DNA of 51,579 bases from Saprospiraceae bacterium. GTDB lineage: Bacteria > Bacteroidota > Bacteroidia > Chitinophagales > Saprospiraceae. The notes under the pieces were generated by a model that saw only the letters and a list, made by a program, of their open reading frames with translations, was not told the DNA's origin and searched no databases. A program made the position numbers and the translations under genes. Shown here piece after piece: positions 8,893 to 16,941 of the stretch. The stretch's first letter is position 1; each line of letters begins with the position of its first letter. The stretch covers positions 1-51,579 of the forward strand of contig JAIYAP010000017.1 in assembly GCA_027488935.1 (NCBI GenBank), read 5' to 3'.

Positions 8893-10389
8893 ATGCCTGA
8901 AATTGGTTCGCTTGCGCCTATCGCTCCATCGCCTTTGGGCACAACTTTGAGCGGTTCGCTGGATGCTTACGTGCCCTCTGTTTCCAAGCCCTGGAATGCA
9001 CGGCGGGTTGCTCATTTGTACCGTCGACTGGGTTTTGGGGCTACTCATGCACAAATTCAGCAAGGCTTGCAAATGTCGCCCGCTGAATTGGTAGACAGTT
9101 TATTGGATCCCGCGGCCGATTTGGGCGCACCGGATCCACCGTTCTGGGCGGGCTACACGTCGGCAGATTATGAAGCAGATCCTGATTCCGTATTTACCCA
9201 CCGCGATTTGTTGCGCCGCCAATGGTTTAATAATATGCTGCAAGAAGGCGTACAGGCCAAAATGGCGCTTTTTTGGCACAACCATTTTGTTACGTCCATC
9301 AATGTGGTGGGTTGTAACGCCTATTTATGGGATTACTTTTCCTTGATTCATACGCATGCATTTGGCAATTTCCGGGTATTTGCGCGTGAAATGGGCAAGA
9401 ACTCAGCCATGTTGGTCTATCTGAATGGCAATCAAAACGTGGCAGGCAATCCCAATGAAAACTACGCCCGCGAGTTGATGGAGTTGTTTACCATGGGCGA
9501 AAGCAATGGCTATACCCAGGCCGATATTGTGGAGTTGGCGCGCGCGCTCACGGGCTGGCAGGCTGAGATGTACGCCTGTACCCCACCCTATTACGATCCG
9601 GCGATGCACGATAATACGCCTAAAACCATTTTTGGGCAAACCAATAATTACACGTTTACCACCGCCCACAACCTGATTTTTACGGCACGGGCCGAACAGG
9701 TGTCTAATTTTATTACGGGCAAAATATATAAAAATTTCGTCTATCAAACCATCGACCCGGCCATTGTGCAAGGCCTGGCCACGCAATTCAAAAACAGCAA
9801 TTGGGAGTTGTTGCCCGTGCTTAAAACCCTATTCAAAAGCGAGCATTTTTTTGATGACCGCGTCATGAACGCAGGCATCAAAAACCCATTAGAATCAATG
9901 GTTCCCTTGTTGAAAATGGCAGGTGCACAACAGTTGACCGCGATTCCAGATTCGTGGTGGAATGCCATTGGCTATTGGTCGTATCAATTGGGGCAAGAAG
10001 TTCTGAATCCACCCAATGTAGCAGGTTGGCCGGGTTACCATAAGTGGATCAATGAAAGCACCCTGACTGCCCGTTGGAGTTTTAGCAGCAATGTTGCTTA
10101 CTTCCTTACACAGGATGAAACTTTACGGGAAAATTTGCGCACCACGGCACAAAGCCTGACAAATGACAGCAATGATCCGGCCCTGATTGTGAGCGCTTTG
10201 GTCGATTATTTCACGGGTCAAAACCTCGATCCGGTGCATTTGCAGGCAGCCATCATCAATTTTAAAGCAGGTGTACCTGAAAATTACTACATCGACGGCA
10301 GCTGGAACCTGTATTGGAACGAGGCGCCTTATCAAATTGTGAACCTCCTGTACTACCTGGTGCGGCTCCCAGAATTTCAGTTAACCTAA
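8893..10389 (+). CDS. DUF1800 family protein
   Basis: A 498-aa protein matching the DUF1800 pattern: an N-terminal HLYRRLGFGAT, a central KMALFWHNHFVT with conserved WHNHF, then NENYARELMELFTMG and ELARALTGW, and late NPPNVAGWPGYHKWI. The biochemical function is not known. DUF1800 genes are commonly paired with DUF1501 genes, as here (next gene 50 bp downstream). No signal peptide is visible from the ATG at 8893, unlike the Tat-type leader of its partner. The product may be exported with DUF1501 or act in the cytoplasm. Confidence 0.9.
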   Translation: MPEIGSLAPIAPSPLGTTLSGSLDAYVPSVSKPWNARRVAHLYRRLGFGATHAQIQQGLQMSPAELVDSLLDPAADLGAPDPPFWAGYTSADYEADPDSVFTHRDLLRRQWFNNMLQEGVQAKMALFWHNHFVTSINVVGCNAYLWDYFSLIHTHAFGNFRVFAREMGKNSAMLVYLNGNQNVAGNPNENYARELMELFTMGESNGYTQADIVELARALTGWQAEMYACTPPYYDPAMHDNTPKTIFGQTNNYTFTTAHNLIFTARAEQVSNFITGKIYKNFVYQTIDPAIVQGLATQFKNSNWELLPVLKTLFKSEHFFDDRVMNAGIKNPLESMVPLLKMAGAQQLTAIPDSWWNAIGYWSYQLGQEVLNPPNVAGWPGYHKWINESTLTARWSFSSNVAYFLTQDETLRENLRTTAQSLTNDSNDPALIVSALVDYFTGQNLDPVHLQAAIINFKAGVPENYYIDGSWNLYWNEAPYQIVNLLYYLVRLPEFQLT

Positions 10390-10439
10390 TTTCATCGTCT
10401 ACTTCCAGTGCCTCGGTGCTGCAATTTATATCTTCAACA

Positions 10440-12059
10440 ATGGCTCAAAAAAAACAACGTTTTGGATCCGCTTTATCCCATGGAGAAGCGCATCATGCCG
10501 AACATAAACGCTGGTCGCGGCGCGATTTCCTTTCTGCAACCGGATTGATGGGTGCCGGAAGCCTCGTTTTGGGAAACCTTCCATTGCGCGCTTTTCAACC
10601 CAGCCCTTTGCTGGCCGCCCTTGCGGGTGGCGGCGATCAGGACCGCATTATTGTTTTGATCAGGTTGGATGGTGGCAACGACGGCCTCAATACGATCATT
10701 GAACGGGGAAATGCCAATTATTACAACCTCCGTCCGACCATCAGCGTTGCTGACAATAACCTTTGGGCGCTGAGCAATGAATATGGTATGCCCTTGGCAA
10801 CCAGCAGTTTGCAGCCGCTTTGGGATAATGGCATGATGAAGGTGATTCACAATGTGGGTTATCCTGAACCCAATTACAGCCATTTTCGCTCCTATGATAT
10901 TGTAGCCTCGGGCAGTGATGCCGATGTGGTGCAAAATACCGGTTGGATTGGCCGTTTTCTCGACAATGAATACGCGGTGTTCCTGGAAGCGCCGCCAACG
11001 GTGCCGCCCGCTTTACAAATCGGGGTGCAATCGAACCTTGTTTTTAAGGCCGATCAAGCCAATATGGCCCTGGCCGTGAGCAGTCCACAAGAATTTTATC
11101 AAATCGCCCAAACAGGGCAGTTGTACGATACTTCCAATCTGGGCAACACCCCACGTGAACTGGAACTTGCCTTTTTGCGCCAAACCGCCAACTCGGCTTT
11201 TCGATACGCCACGACCATTAAAGATGCTTATACCCGCGGAAAAAACCAGATTGACTACCCTACCGACAATTATTTGGCCGAACAGTTGGCCATTGTAGCC
11301 CGGCTGATCAAAGGAAACCTCGGAACCCGGGTGTTTATGGTTGAAATTGGCGGATTTGATACCCATGCCAACCAATTAGACGCGCATCCAATCTTATTAA
11401 ACAGGCTGGCAACGGGCATTAAGGCTTTTTTCGACGACCTTGCATTTGGCAACAGCGGCCTGGAGCAAAAAGTATTGGGTATGACGTTTTCCGAATTTGG
11501 GCGCACCATTTACGAAAACGCTTCTGTCGGCACCGACCACGGCTCCGGAACGCCCATGATGCTGTTTGGCGGCGGTATTGGCAATGGATTTACCGGTACC
11601 TACCAGGATTTAAGCAACCCGGATCCTTACACGGATCCATCGTTTAGTGTCGATTTCCGCTCTGTTTATGCTACTTTATTGCAAGATTGGATGGGAAATG
11701 ACCCGAATTTGGTCAATTTCGTGTTAGGACAACCACATCCTACCATTAATGGGCTGGTTCCTACAGCTACACCAGTGTTGGGCGATAACGACAAAGCCGT
11801 GTTGCTCGGACATAATCCAAGTATCACCGAGCAGGGCGTTACGGAAATAAAATATGCGATGTTGGCCGATGGGCCGCTGCGTTTGCAAATATTGGACAGC
11901 GCTGGTCATAGTTTGCGCACCCTGGTAAATGAATACAAAGGCCGCGGTAGTTATACCTTTAAATTGCGGCCGAGCGACTGGTACTTGAGCCCTGGCGCGT
12001 ATCTATACCGGCTTTCTTCGGGCGGGAAAGTGTACGAGCGTATGATCCAATTAAATTAG
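10440..12059 (+). CDS. DUF1501 protein with Tat signal
   Basis: A 539-aa protein. The ATG at 10440 was chosen because it places a Tat-type motif (WSRRDFLSATG, Arg27-Arg28) near the N-terminus. DUF1501 proteins belong to the alkaline-phosphatase/sulfatase superfamily fold; visible parts are IRLDGGNDGLNTII, NYSHFRSYDI, VEIGGFDTHANQ, SEFGRTIYENASVGTDHGSG and LFGGGIGNGF. The last ~70 residues add a FlgD/T9SS-like module (LRLQILDSAGH, YLSPGAYLYRLSSGGKVYER). It sits 50 bp after its DUF1800 partner, and the two probably form one operon ending in the long inverted repeat. The substrate is unknown. Confidence 0.9.
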   Translation: MAQKKQRFGSALSHGEAHHAEHKRWSRRDFLSATGLMGAGSLVLGNLPLRAFQPSPLLAALAGGGDQDRIIVLIRLDGGNDGLNTIIERGNANYYNLRPTISVADNNLWALSNEYGMPLATSSLQPLWDNGMMKVIHNVGYPEPNYSHFRSYDIVASGSDADVVQNTGWIGRFLDNEYAVFLEAPPTVPPALQIGVQSNLVFKADQANMALAVSSPQEFYQIAQTGQLYDTSNLGNTPRELELAFLRQTANSAFRYATTIKDAYTRGKNQIDYPTDNYLAEQLAIVARLIKGNLGTRVFMVEIGGFDTHANQLDAHPILLNRLATGIKAFFDDLAFGNSGLEQKVLGMTFSEFGRTIYENASVGTDHGSGTPMMLFGGGIGNGFTGTYQDLSNPDPYTDPSFSVDFRSVYATLLQDWMGNDPNLVNFVLGQPHPTINGLVPTATPVLGDNDKAVLLGHNPSITEQGVTEIKYAMLADGPLRLQILDSAGHSLRTLVNEYKGRGSYTFKLRPSDWYLSPGAYLYRLSSGGKVYERMIQLN

Positions 12060-12064
12060 AGGAG

Positions 12065-12156
12065 GGGGTTCCACGGAGAAGCTTGGAGGTACGAGTTACA
12101 CGGAGTTTTTAAAATCTCTGTGTATCTCGTACCTCCGAGCTTCTCCGTGGAACCCC
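12065..12156. repeat. Long inverted repeat / terminator, 41-nt arms
   Basis: Arms 12065-12105 and 12116-12156 pair over 41 nt with three mismatches around a 10-nt A/T loop. A short T tract (12157-12160) follows. It lies between the convergent DUF1501 and mscL genes and can terminate both. The arm carries two CACGGAG copies (12072-12078 and 12099-12105). The arms are much longer than in ordinary terminators. Confidence 0.85.
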
Positions 12157-12161
12157 TTTTC

Positions 12162-12524
12162 TTAAACCTCCTTTTCCTCTCTTTTCAATAAATCCCGGAT
12201 TTCAGCCAACAAGGCCTCAGAAGGTGAAGGTGCAGGTGCGCCCGCATTTTGGCCAGCCAAACGCAACAACAGAAAAAGCGACAATCCGACCAGCAGGAAG
12301 TCAACGACCGCCTGTAAAAATGCGCCGTAACCGATAGAAACACCCGCAATTTGGAAGGAAAGCGTGGAAAAATTGACGCCGCCTAAGATACCACCCACCA
12401 AAGGCATGATCATAGAGTCGACAAGCGCGGTAACGATTTTACCAAAAGCAGCGCCGATAATTACACCGACGGCAAGATCGAGGACATTGCCCCGCATCAA
12501 AAAAGATTTCAATTGTGCAAACAT
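12162..12524 (-). CDS. mscL: Large-conductance mechanosensitive channel MscL
   Basis: A 120-aa inner-membrane channel that opens under membrane tension and releases solutes during hypo-osmotic shock. The start at 12524 was chosen because MFAQLKSFLMRGNVLDLAVG matches the MscL N-terminus; a longer frame upstream is not conserved. Visible are TM1 (LAVGVIIGAAFGKIVTALV), TM2 (FLQAVVDFLLVGLSLFLLLR) and the C-terminal helix EALLAEIRDLLK. MscL is usually 120-150 aa. It is a single gene, ending 6 nt from the long inverted repeat. Confidence 0.95.
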   Translation of the reverse strand: MFAQLKSFLMRGNVLDLAVGVIIGAAFGKIVTALVDSMIMPLVGGILGGVNFSTLSFQIAGVSIGYGAFLQAVVDFLLVGLSLFLLLRLAGQNAGAPAPSPSEALLAEIRDLLKREEKEV

Positions 12525-12884
12525 AAGGGTAGTTGAATGAACCAAAAAATGGTCGGATTTTGTAGACGGCCTGAATAAATAAAAAAGATGATTAAAAAGG
12601 CCAATAACACAACCTTTCCAAAATAAAGCGGGTGCAACATTATGCATTATTTATTATTTGAGTGTAATTTTTGACTTTAAATATAAAAAAAATATGATTT
12701 GGCACGTAGTAGATCCTATGTATTAGGTATGATTTTTGCGTTAAACCACTTCGAAAGCGGTGTTAATCATTTGCAAACCTATGAATTCCTGCAACGGTCC
12801 CGTTTGAAATCATGTAATTTTGTGCAATGTTCCACTGAGAACATATGTTCTTCGAAATTTTTCAACTACCTTTTTACATCTGAC
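12525..12884. other. Divergent intergenic region mscL / DUF1573
   Basis: This 360-bp AT-rich stretch has no convincing gene. A frame continues upstream of the DUF1573 start but lacks conserved content. It holds one exact TAnnTTTG box for the rightward gene (12815-12822). The mscL promoter must lie near 12530-12680, but no clear box is visible there. Confidence 0.5.
12815..12822 (+). promoter_or_regulatory. -7 box (TAATTTTG) of the DUF1573 gene
   Basis: An exact match to the Bacteroidota -7 consensus TAnnTTTG, about 62 nt before the ATG at 12885. No good -33 TTTG is seen at the usual distance, so it is only a candidate. Confidence 0.45.
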
Positions 12885-13445
12885 ATGGAAAGAAGTAAAC
12901 AAGTCCAGATCGGTCTTTTAGGCCTGCTGGCAATCCTCCTGATCGCCAATCTTTTTGGTGGTGGTTTCAAAAACTGGTTTGGCGCTTCTGCTGGTGACAA
13001 AATGCGCGAATCTGCGGCCTCTTCTGTTATCGGAAGCAATTCTACCACCAGTGGAAATATTCCTGGTACCAATGTGACTTCTACACAAGTTCCAACAGGC
13101 CCAACTACAACCATTCAATACGAGCAAGAAAAATTCAATTTTGGTACTTGCGACGAAGGCGAAGTGGTAAAGCACATGTTTAAATTCAAAAACACCGGTT
13201 CTGAACCTTTGATCATCAGCAATGCAAAAGGATCTTGCGGTTGCACCGTGCCAACTTGGCCAAAAGAACCGGTACCACCCGGCGCAAGCGCTGAAATCAA
13301 AGTTGAATTTAATTCAAAAGGAAAACCTGGCCCACAAAGCAAACGGGTAACCGTTACGGCGAATACCATCCCGACAGAAACTTTCCTCGAGATCTCCGGT
13401 GAAGTACACGGAAAAGAACAACCTGCTGCAAAAGGCGGTAAATAA
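12885..13445 (+). CDS. DUF1573 periplasmic protein
   Basis: A 186-aa protein. The ATG at 12885 was chosen because it starts an N-terminal membrane anchor (MERSKQVQIGLLGLLAILLIA). A Ser/Thr-rich linker (about 45-82) is followed by a DUF1573 Ig-like domain of the ASPM-SPD-2-Hydin type: FNFGTCDEGEVVKHMFKFKN, NAKGSCGCTVPTWPKEPVPP, VEFNSKGKPG. DUF1573 proteins are common in Bacteroidota; their function is not established. A strong terminator follows, so it is probably monocistronic. Confidence 0.88.
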   Translation: MERSKQVQIGLLGLLAILLIANLFGGGFKNWFGASAGDKMRESAASSVIGSNSTTSGNIPGTNVTSTQVPTGPTTTIQYEQEKFNFGTCDEGEVVKHMFKFKNTGSEPLIISNAKGSCGCTVPTWPKEPVPPGASAEIKVEFNSKGKPGPQSKRVTVTANTIPTETFLEISGEVHGKEQPAAKGGK

Positions 13446-13461
13446 ACGTCAATCATATTGC

Positions 13462-13502
13462 AAAAGCGCCGTACGGACAAATATCCGTGCGGCGCTTTTT
13501 TT
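13462..13502 (+). terminator. Rho-independent terminator after DUF1573 gene
   Basis: Arms 13462-13477 and 13484-13499 form a GC-rich stem (AAAAGCGCCGTACGGA / TCCGTGCGGCGCTTTT, one T/G wobble) around a 6-nt loop, with a T run to 13502. Confidence 0.88.
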
Positions 13503-13531
13503 GTATATCCTTGATAATCAGGACATAAAAT

Positions 13532-13586
13532 AAAAAAAGGCCTGACTACCATACAGCAGCCAGACCCAAATAAACCCCAAAAAACC
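13532..13586 (-). ncRNA. Candidate ~55-nt small RNA
   Basis: On the minus strand a complete promoter (-33 TTG at 13619-13621, 20-nt spacer, -7 TATCTTTG at 13591-13598) is followed by a predicted start near 13586. Then comes an 11-bp hairpin (13556-13566 with 13539-13549, including G-T wobbles, 6-nt loop) and a run of seven T. No ORF fits between promoter and terminator. The transcript would have a ~20-nt unpaired U/G-rich 5' end before the terminator stem. It could instead be a fortuitous promoter feeding the terminator of a transcript not seen here. Confidence 0.45.
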
Positions 13587-13590
13587 GAGG

Positions 13591-13621
13591 CAAAGATAAG
13601 GGGTGTTTTCATCCTGTGCAA
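13591..13621 (-). promoter_or_regulatory. Bacteroidota-type promoter for the candidate small RNA
   Basis: TTG (13619-13621) and exact TATCTTTG (13591-13598) are separated by 20 nt on the minus strand, matching the Bacteroidota -33/-7 arrangement. No protein gene lies downstream on that strand. Confidence 0.6.
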
Positions 13622-13714
13622 GTGTTTGGTGAAAAAATAATGAAAAAAATTTACTGGGGTAATGTTGCGAACTAGGAATGGCCTGTTTTCGCCTGCGTTT
13701 ATTTACTTTGCAGC

Positions 13715-14590
13715 ATGAGTGCTAAAATATCTATACGATTTTTTGACGACCGCGAAGTGCGTGCCGTTTGGGATGAACAAAACGCCAAATGGTGGTTTTC
13801 GGTGTTGGATATCGTAGCCGTACTTACTAACCAGGATGACTATACCAAAACCCGCAATTATTGGAAATACCTAAAAGCCAAACTGAAGAAAGAGGGTAAT
13901 CAGTTGGTTAGTGCCACTACCCAACTGAAATTAACGGCGGCAGACGGCAAAAAATACAATACCGATATGCTCGACTACAACGGTATTATTGCCTTGGGCA
14001 AAACCTTTCCCGGAACCAAAGCAAACCGGTTTATTGAATGGTTTACCTATAGTGATGAAAGCATAGACGGCAAAAGCAAAACAAAAGCGTATGCCTTGTT
14101 CGATAGCAGTTTTGCCAATAACTTGGAGGTCGGCACCACCAATGGGTTGCAACAAATACACGCCTATTTATTCGGTGGCCTATATGATTTTGCTGGACAA
14201 ATCAGGCAAAAAAACATTTCAAAAGGCGGTTTTCAATTTGCAGTATCCCACTTTTTGGGCGAAACCTTAAAGCAAATAGAAGCCATGCCCGAAACCACCT
14301 TCGACGAAATTGTAGACAAATATGTAGAAATGAATATTGCCCACCCTTTTATGGAAGGCAATGGCCGTAGCGCCCGAATATGGCTGGATTTTATCTTAAA
14401 AAAACGCCTCAAAAAATGTGTGGACTGGAGTAAAATAGGCAAAAATGATTATATGAACGCGATGATCCTTAGTCCGACAAAAAGTAGTGTGCTTAAAACA
14501 TTGTTGGAAAACGCTTTGACCGACAAAATCAATGACCGTGAAATGTTTATAAAAGGAATTGACTATTCCTATTATTACGAAGAAGCATAA
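13715..14590 (+). CDS. Bro-N / Fic fusion protein (class III-like Fic)
   Basis: A 291-aa protein. Residues about 5-110 match a Bro-N-like domain ([35 protein letters not shown]), a DNA-binding module known from phage antirepressors. Residues about 125-291 are a Fic domain: [22 protein letters not shown], and the catalytic motif [12 protein letters not shown] (His210). Fic enzymes usually transfer AMP from ATP to a target protein Ser/Thr/Tyr. The end, SYYYEEA (285-291), fits the C-terminal inhibitory helix of class III Fic proteins ([ST]xxxE[GN]), with Glu289 in place but Glu rather than Gly/Asn after it. No separate antitoxin gene is adjacent. The target is unknown. Confidence 0.85.
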   Translation: MSAKISIRFFDDREVRAVWDEQNAKWWFSVLDIVAVLTNQDDYTKTRNYWKYLKAKLKKEGNQLVSATTQLKLTAADGKKYNTDMLDYNGIIALGKTFPGTKANRFIEWFTYSDESIDGKSKTKAYALFDSSFANNLEVGTTNGLQQIHAYLFGGLYDFAGQIRQKNISKGGFQFAVSHFLGETLKQIEAMPETTFDEIVDKYVEMNIAHPFMEGNGRSARIWLDFILKKRLKKCVDWSKIGKNDYMNAMILSPTKSSVLKTLLENALTDKINDREMFIKGIDYSYYYEEA

Positions 14591-14623
14591 ACGCACGGCA
14601 TGGCGTGAAACGGTGGTAAAAAG

Positions 14624-14695
14624 TGGTCCCGACGGGAATCGAACCCATATCTAGAGTTTAGGAAACCCTTATTCTATCCGTTGAACTACGGGACC
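14624..14695 (-). tRNA. tRNA-Arg (anticodon CCU)
   Basis: The minus strand folds as a cloverleaf. The acceptor GGTCCCG pairs with CGGGACC. The anticodon stem AGGGT/ACTCT encloses the loop TTCCTAA with anticodon CCT. The T arm is GGGTTCGATTCCC. The discriminator is A and CCA is not encoded. It reads AGG codons. Its 3' end faces the Bro-N/Fic gene 33 bp away. Confidence 0.93.
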
Positions 14696-14733
14696 AAGGC
14701 GGAAAGCAGCGCAAAAATAAGGTTTTTTTACAA

Positions 14734-15237
14734 TCAATGCCCGCGTTTACCCAATTCAATTACTTGGAGGTCTTGAATTTTGCTTTCTTCGATCTTAAAA
14801 CGCACCAACGTTTTTACCTGATGCCAACCTTCATTGCCGCAAGCACCCGGATTGATGTGCAAAAAATCGAGGGCACGGTCGGGCATTACTTTGAGAATAT
14901 GCGAATGACCGCTGATAAATAAGCCGCCTTGTGGTGGATCTTCTTTTAGTATTTTTTTTACCCTTGGATTGTACCGCCCCGGATAACCGCCAATGTGCGT
15001 CATAAATACGGGCAGCCCGGCGCATTCAAAACGAAGGTCCAATGGCATCTCGGCCTGAATTTTATGGTTGTCGATGTTGCCATACACCCCGCGCAGGGGC
15101 TTGAATGCCCGCAACCGATCGATGATGTCCATGGTGCCAAAATCGCCCGCATGCCATATTTCATCGCAATCTTTGAAATATTCAAACACGCGCTCGTCCA
15201 AAAAGGAATGGGTATCTGACAATAATCCTATGTACAT
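14734..15237 (-). CDS. YfcE/MJ0936-type metallophosphoesterase
   Basis: A 167-aa cytoplasmic phosphodiesterase-like protein of the calcineurin superfamily. Metal-binding motifs are all present: SDTH (Asp8, His10), HAGDFG (Asp32), GNIDN (Asn54), THIGG (His81) and GHSH (111-113). Length and motif order match the YfcE/MJ0936 family, which hydrolyses phosphodiesters with Mn2+ or similar; the natural substrate is unknown. It lies 28 nt upstream of the stop codon of the LuxE-like gene and may be cotranscribed with it. Confidence 0.88.
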   Translation of the reverse strand: MYIGLLSDTHSFLDERVFEYFKDCDEIWHAGDFGTMDIIDRLRAFKPLRGVYGNIDNHKIQAEMPLDLRFECAGLPVFMTHIGGYPGRYNPRVKKILKEDPPQGGLFISGHSHILKVMPDRALDFLHINPGACGNEGWHQVKTLVRFKIEESKIQDLQVIELGKRGH

Positions 15238-15264
15238 GTTTGTAATTAATTGAAGGTCAAAGTT

Positions 15265-16257
15265 TTATTCAACCATTAAGTTACAGCCCCGGCGCTCTGC
15301 TGCGTCCAAGCGGCCAATCACTTCAAAACTGCCATCTTCGTACACCCGGCCAAGGTCGTCGGTAGCAATAAAACTGACGGAATCTATATTTGCCAGATCG
15401 ATAATGTTCAATACGCCTGGTCGGCCATAAGGAACCCACGCAAATGGATCGTTGATTTCAGCGGTGTGTACCTGCATGGTGGGTGCCGGGTAAAAACGTT
15501 CGCCTTGGGATAAATACGCCTGCGACAACAATTCGGTCATGCCGTATTCTGAATGTATTTGCGCGAGTTGAAAAGCGTTTTTCAGGGTTTCATGCAATTC
15601 AGCGCGGGTGATTTCTCGTCGACGCCCCTTCATGCCTCCGGTTTCCATTACGGTAATACCATGTAAATCCATGGGATACGCCGCAGCAAAATCCAGCAGG
15701 GCAAAACTAACCCCCAACAACAAAGTAGGTATTTTTTGTGCCTGGCAAAACCGGATACGTGCTGCTAACGACTCAAAATCGTGTAAAAAGAAGCCACTTT
15801 GCGGGTATTTCGAGCGTTTGATCCAATCATCGGCCATGGCCACTAAAGAGGAACCACTGCGTTCGAGGTAGGATGGCAACAGCGCCAAAACGCACCAATC
15901 GGCAGGATCTCCATAAAACGGAGAAAATCCGCGCCGGGTATTTTCAAGGTAAAAATCCAGCGAACGGACCAAGTGCCGCGATGAAACTTGCCCGGTCGTT
16001 GCACTGCTGCTAAATTCCGTTTCCGGCAACCACCCTCCACTTTGCAGGGTATGCGATTTAAAAAAAGAGATGGGCAAAAACGGGATATCAGCAATGCGCT
16101 GAATTTTATCCACCCTACACTTGAGCAGCGCCAAAAAATGCGCATACAAAGGATTGTGCGCAGCCTGATAGGCAAAAACGGCCAGACAAGTTTCTTCAAA
16201 CATTGCTGGGGTAAGCTGGCGAATCCGTTGTAATAAATGGCCGTGATCTTGCGTCAA
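15265..16257 (-). CDS. LuxE-like acyl-protein synthetase
   Basis: A 330-aa adenylate-forming enzyme of the LuxE/PaaK-like group. Visible features are IPFLPISFFKSHTLQSG near the N-terminus, the Ser/Thr loop EFSSSATTGQVSSRH, the motif HSEYGMTELLSQAY, and the C-terminal ATDDLGRVYEDGSFEVIGR. LuxE-type enzymes activate a fatty acyl group as acyl-AMP and load it onto a protein; the physiological acceptor in Bacteroidota is unclear. No in-frame ATG precedes the conserved part, so a TTG at 16257 is the likely start. It is adjacent to the YfcE-like gene. Confidence 0.78.
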   Translation of the reverse strand: MTQDHGHLLQRIRQLTPAMFEETCLAVFAYQAAHNPLYAHFLALLKCRVDKIQRIADIPFLPISFFKSHTLQSGGWLPETEFSSSATTGQVSSRHLVRSLDFYLENTRRGFSPFYGDPADWCVLALLPSYLERSGSSLVAMADDWIKRSKYPQSGFFLHDFESLAARIRFCQAQKIPTLLLGVSFALLDFAAAYPMDLHGITVMETGGMKGRRREITRAELHETLKNAFQLAQIHSEYGMTELLSQAYLSQGERFYPAPTMQVHTAEINDPFAWVPYGRPGVLNIIDLANIDSVSFIATDDLGRVYEDGSFEVIGRLDAAERRGCNLMVE

Positions 16258-16398
16258 GGGTATTGTTTTAAAAGTGATTTTAATGCAACAAACACGGATT
16301 CGGGCAAAAAGATGGCCATTTTAAAATAATTAAAGTTCGAACCTTGTGTTGCAAGCATAAAAACCTGCAAATTTGGAGCAAAGAAAACATACCATCCA

Positions 16399-16932
16399 AT
16401 GATGCCATCCAATTCGCTCTTCAAAATATGCAGTATAGCCGTGCTGGCGATGTTAGTCGTTGTATTGATCGTGCCCGAATCCTGTGTAAAGCCGCCCGAT
16501 TATCCCAATACCCCGGTGATCACGTTTAAAAGCATTTCTAAAAATCAAATGCGTCAAGGCACGCAGGGCGAAGACAGCCTCACCGTTGTTTTTTCGTACA
16601 CCGACGGCGATGGCGATTTGGGCTATCCCGGCAATGACCCACAGCCCAGTATTTTCATTCAGGATGCACGCGATTCTTTCCCGAAATATTCCTACAAAAT
16701 CCCTTACGTGGAGCCACAGGGCACCGGAAATGGCATTTCAGGCGATATTTCCATTGTTTTGCCGACTACTTGCTGCATTTACGTCAATCCACAAGGGGTT
16801 AAACTCGCCTGTAAAAACGTACCTGCATTTTTCACCCAGGATGAGTTCTTTTACCGAATTTCAATTAAAGACCGTGCAGGCCATGTGAGCAACACCATTG
16901 CAACGGATAAAATCAAACTTCTTTGTTTTTAA
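16399..16932 (+). CDS. Lipoprotein of unknown function
   Basis: A 177-aa protein with an N-terminal hydrophobic segment and lipobox (VVVLIVPESC, Cys at about 29), then an extended KPPDYPNTP linker. The mature domain contains FSYTDGDGDLGYPGNDPQPS, an acidic, possibly Ca2+-binding strand-loop, and DRAGHVSNTIATDKI near the end. It resembles an Ig/beta-sandwich lipoprotein family of Bacteroidota without assigned function. It is convergent with the FemAB-like gene (10 bp apart). Confidence 0.7.
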   Translation: MMPSNSLFKICSIAVLAMLVVVLIVPESCVKPPDYPNTPVITFKSISKNQMRQGTQGEDSLTVVFSYTDGDGDLGYPGNDPQPSIFIQDARDSFPKYSYKIPYVEPQGTGNGISGDISIVLPTTCCIYVNPQGVKLACKNVPAFFTQDEFFYRISIKDRAGHVSNTIATDKIKLLCF

Positions 16933-16941
16933 GGTCGGCTT

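Noticed and set aside
14624-14695. attL/attR pair around the Fic gene
   Set aside because: No second copy of the tRNA 3' sequence and no integrase was found in the window.
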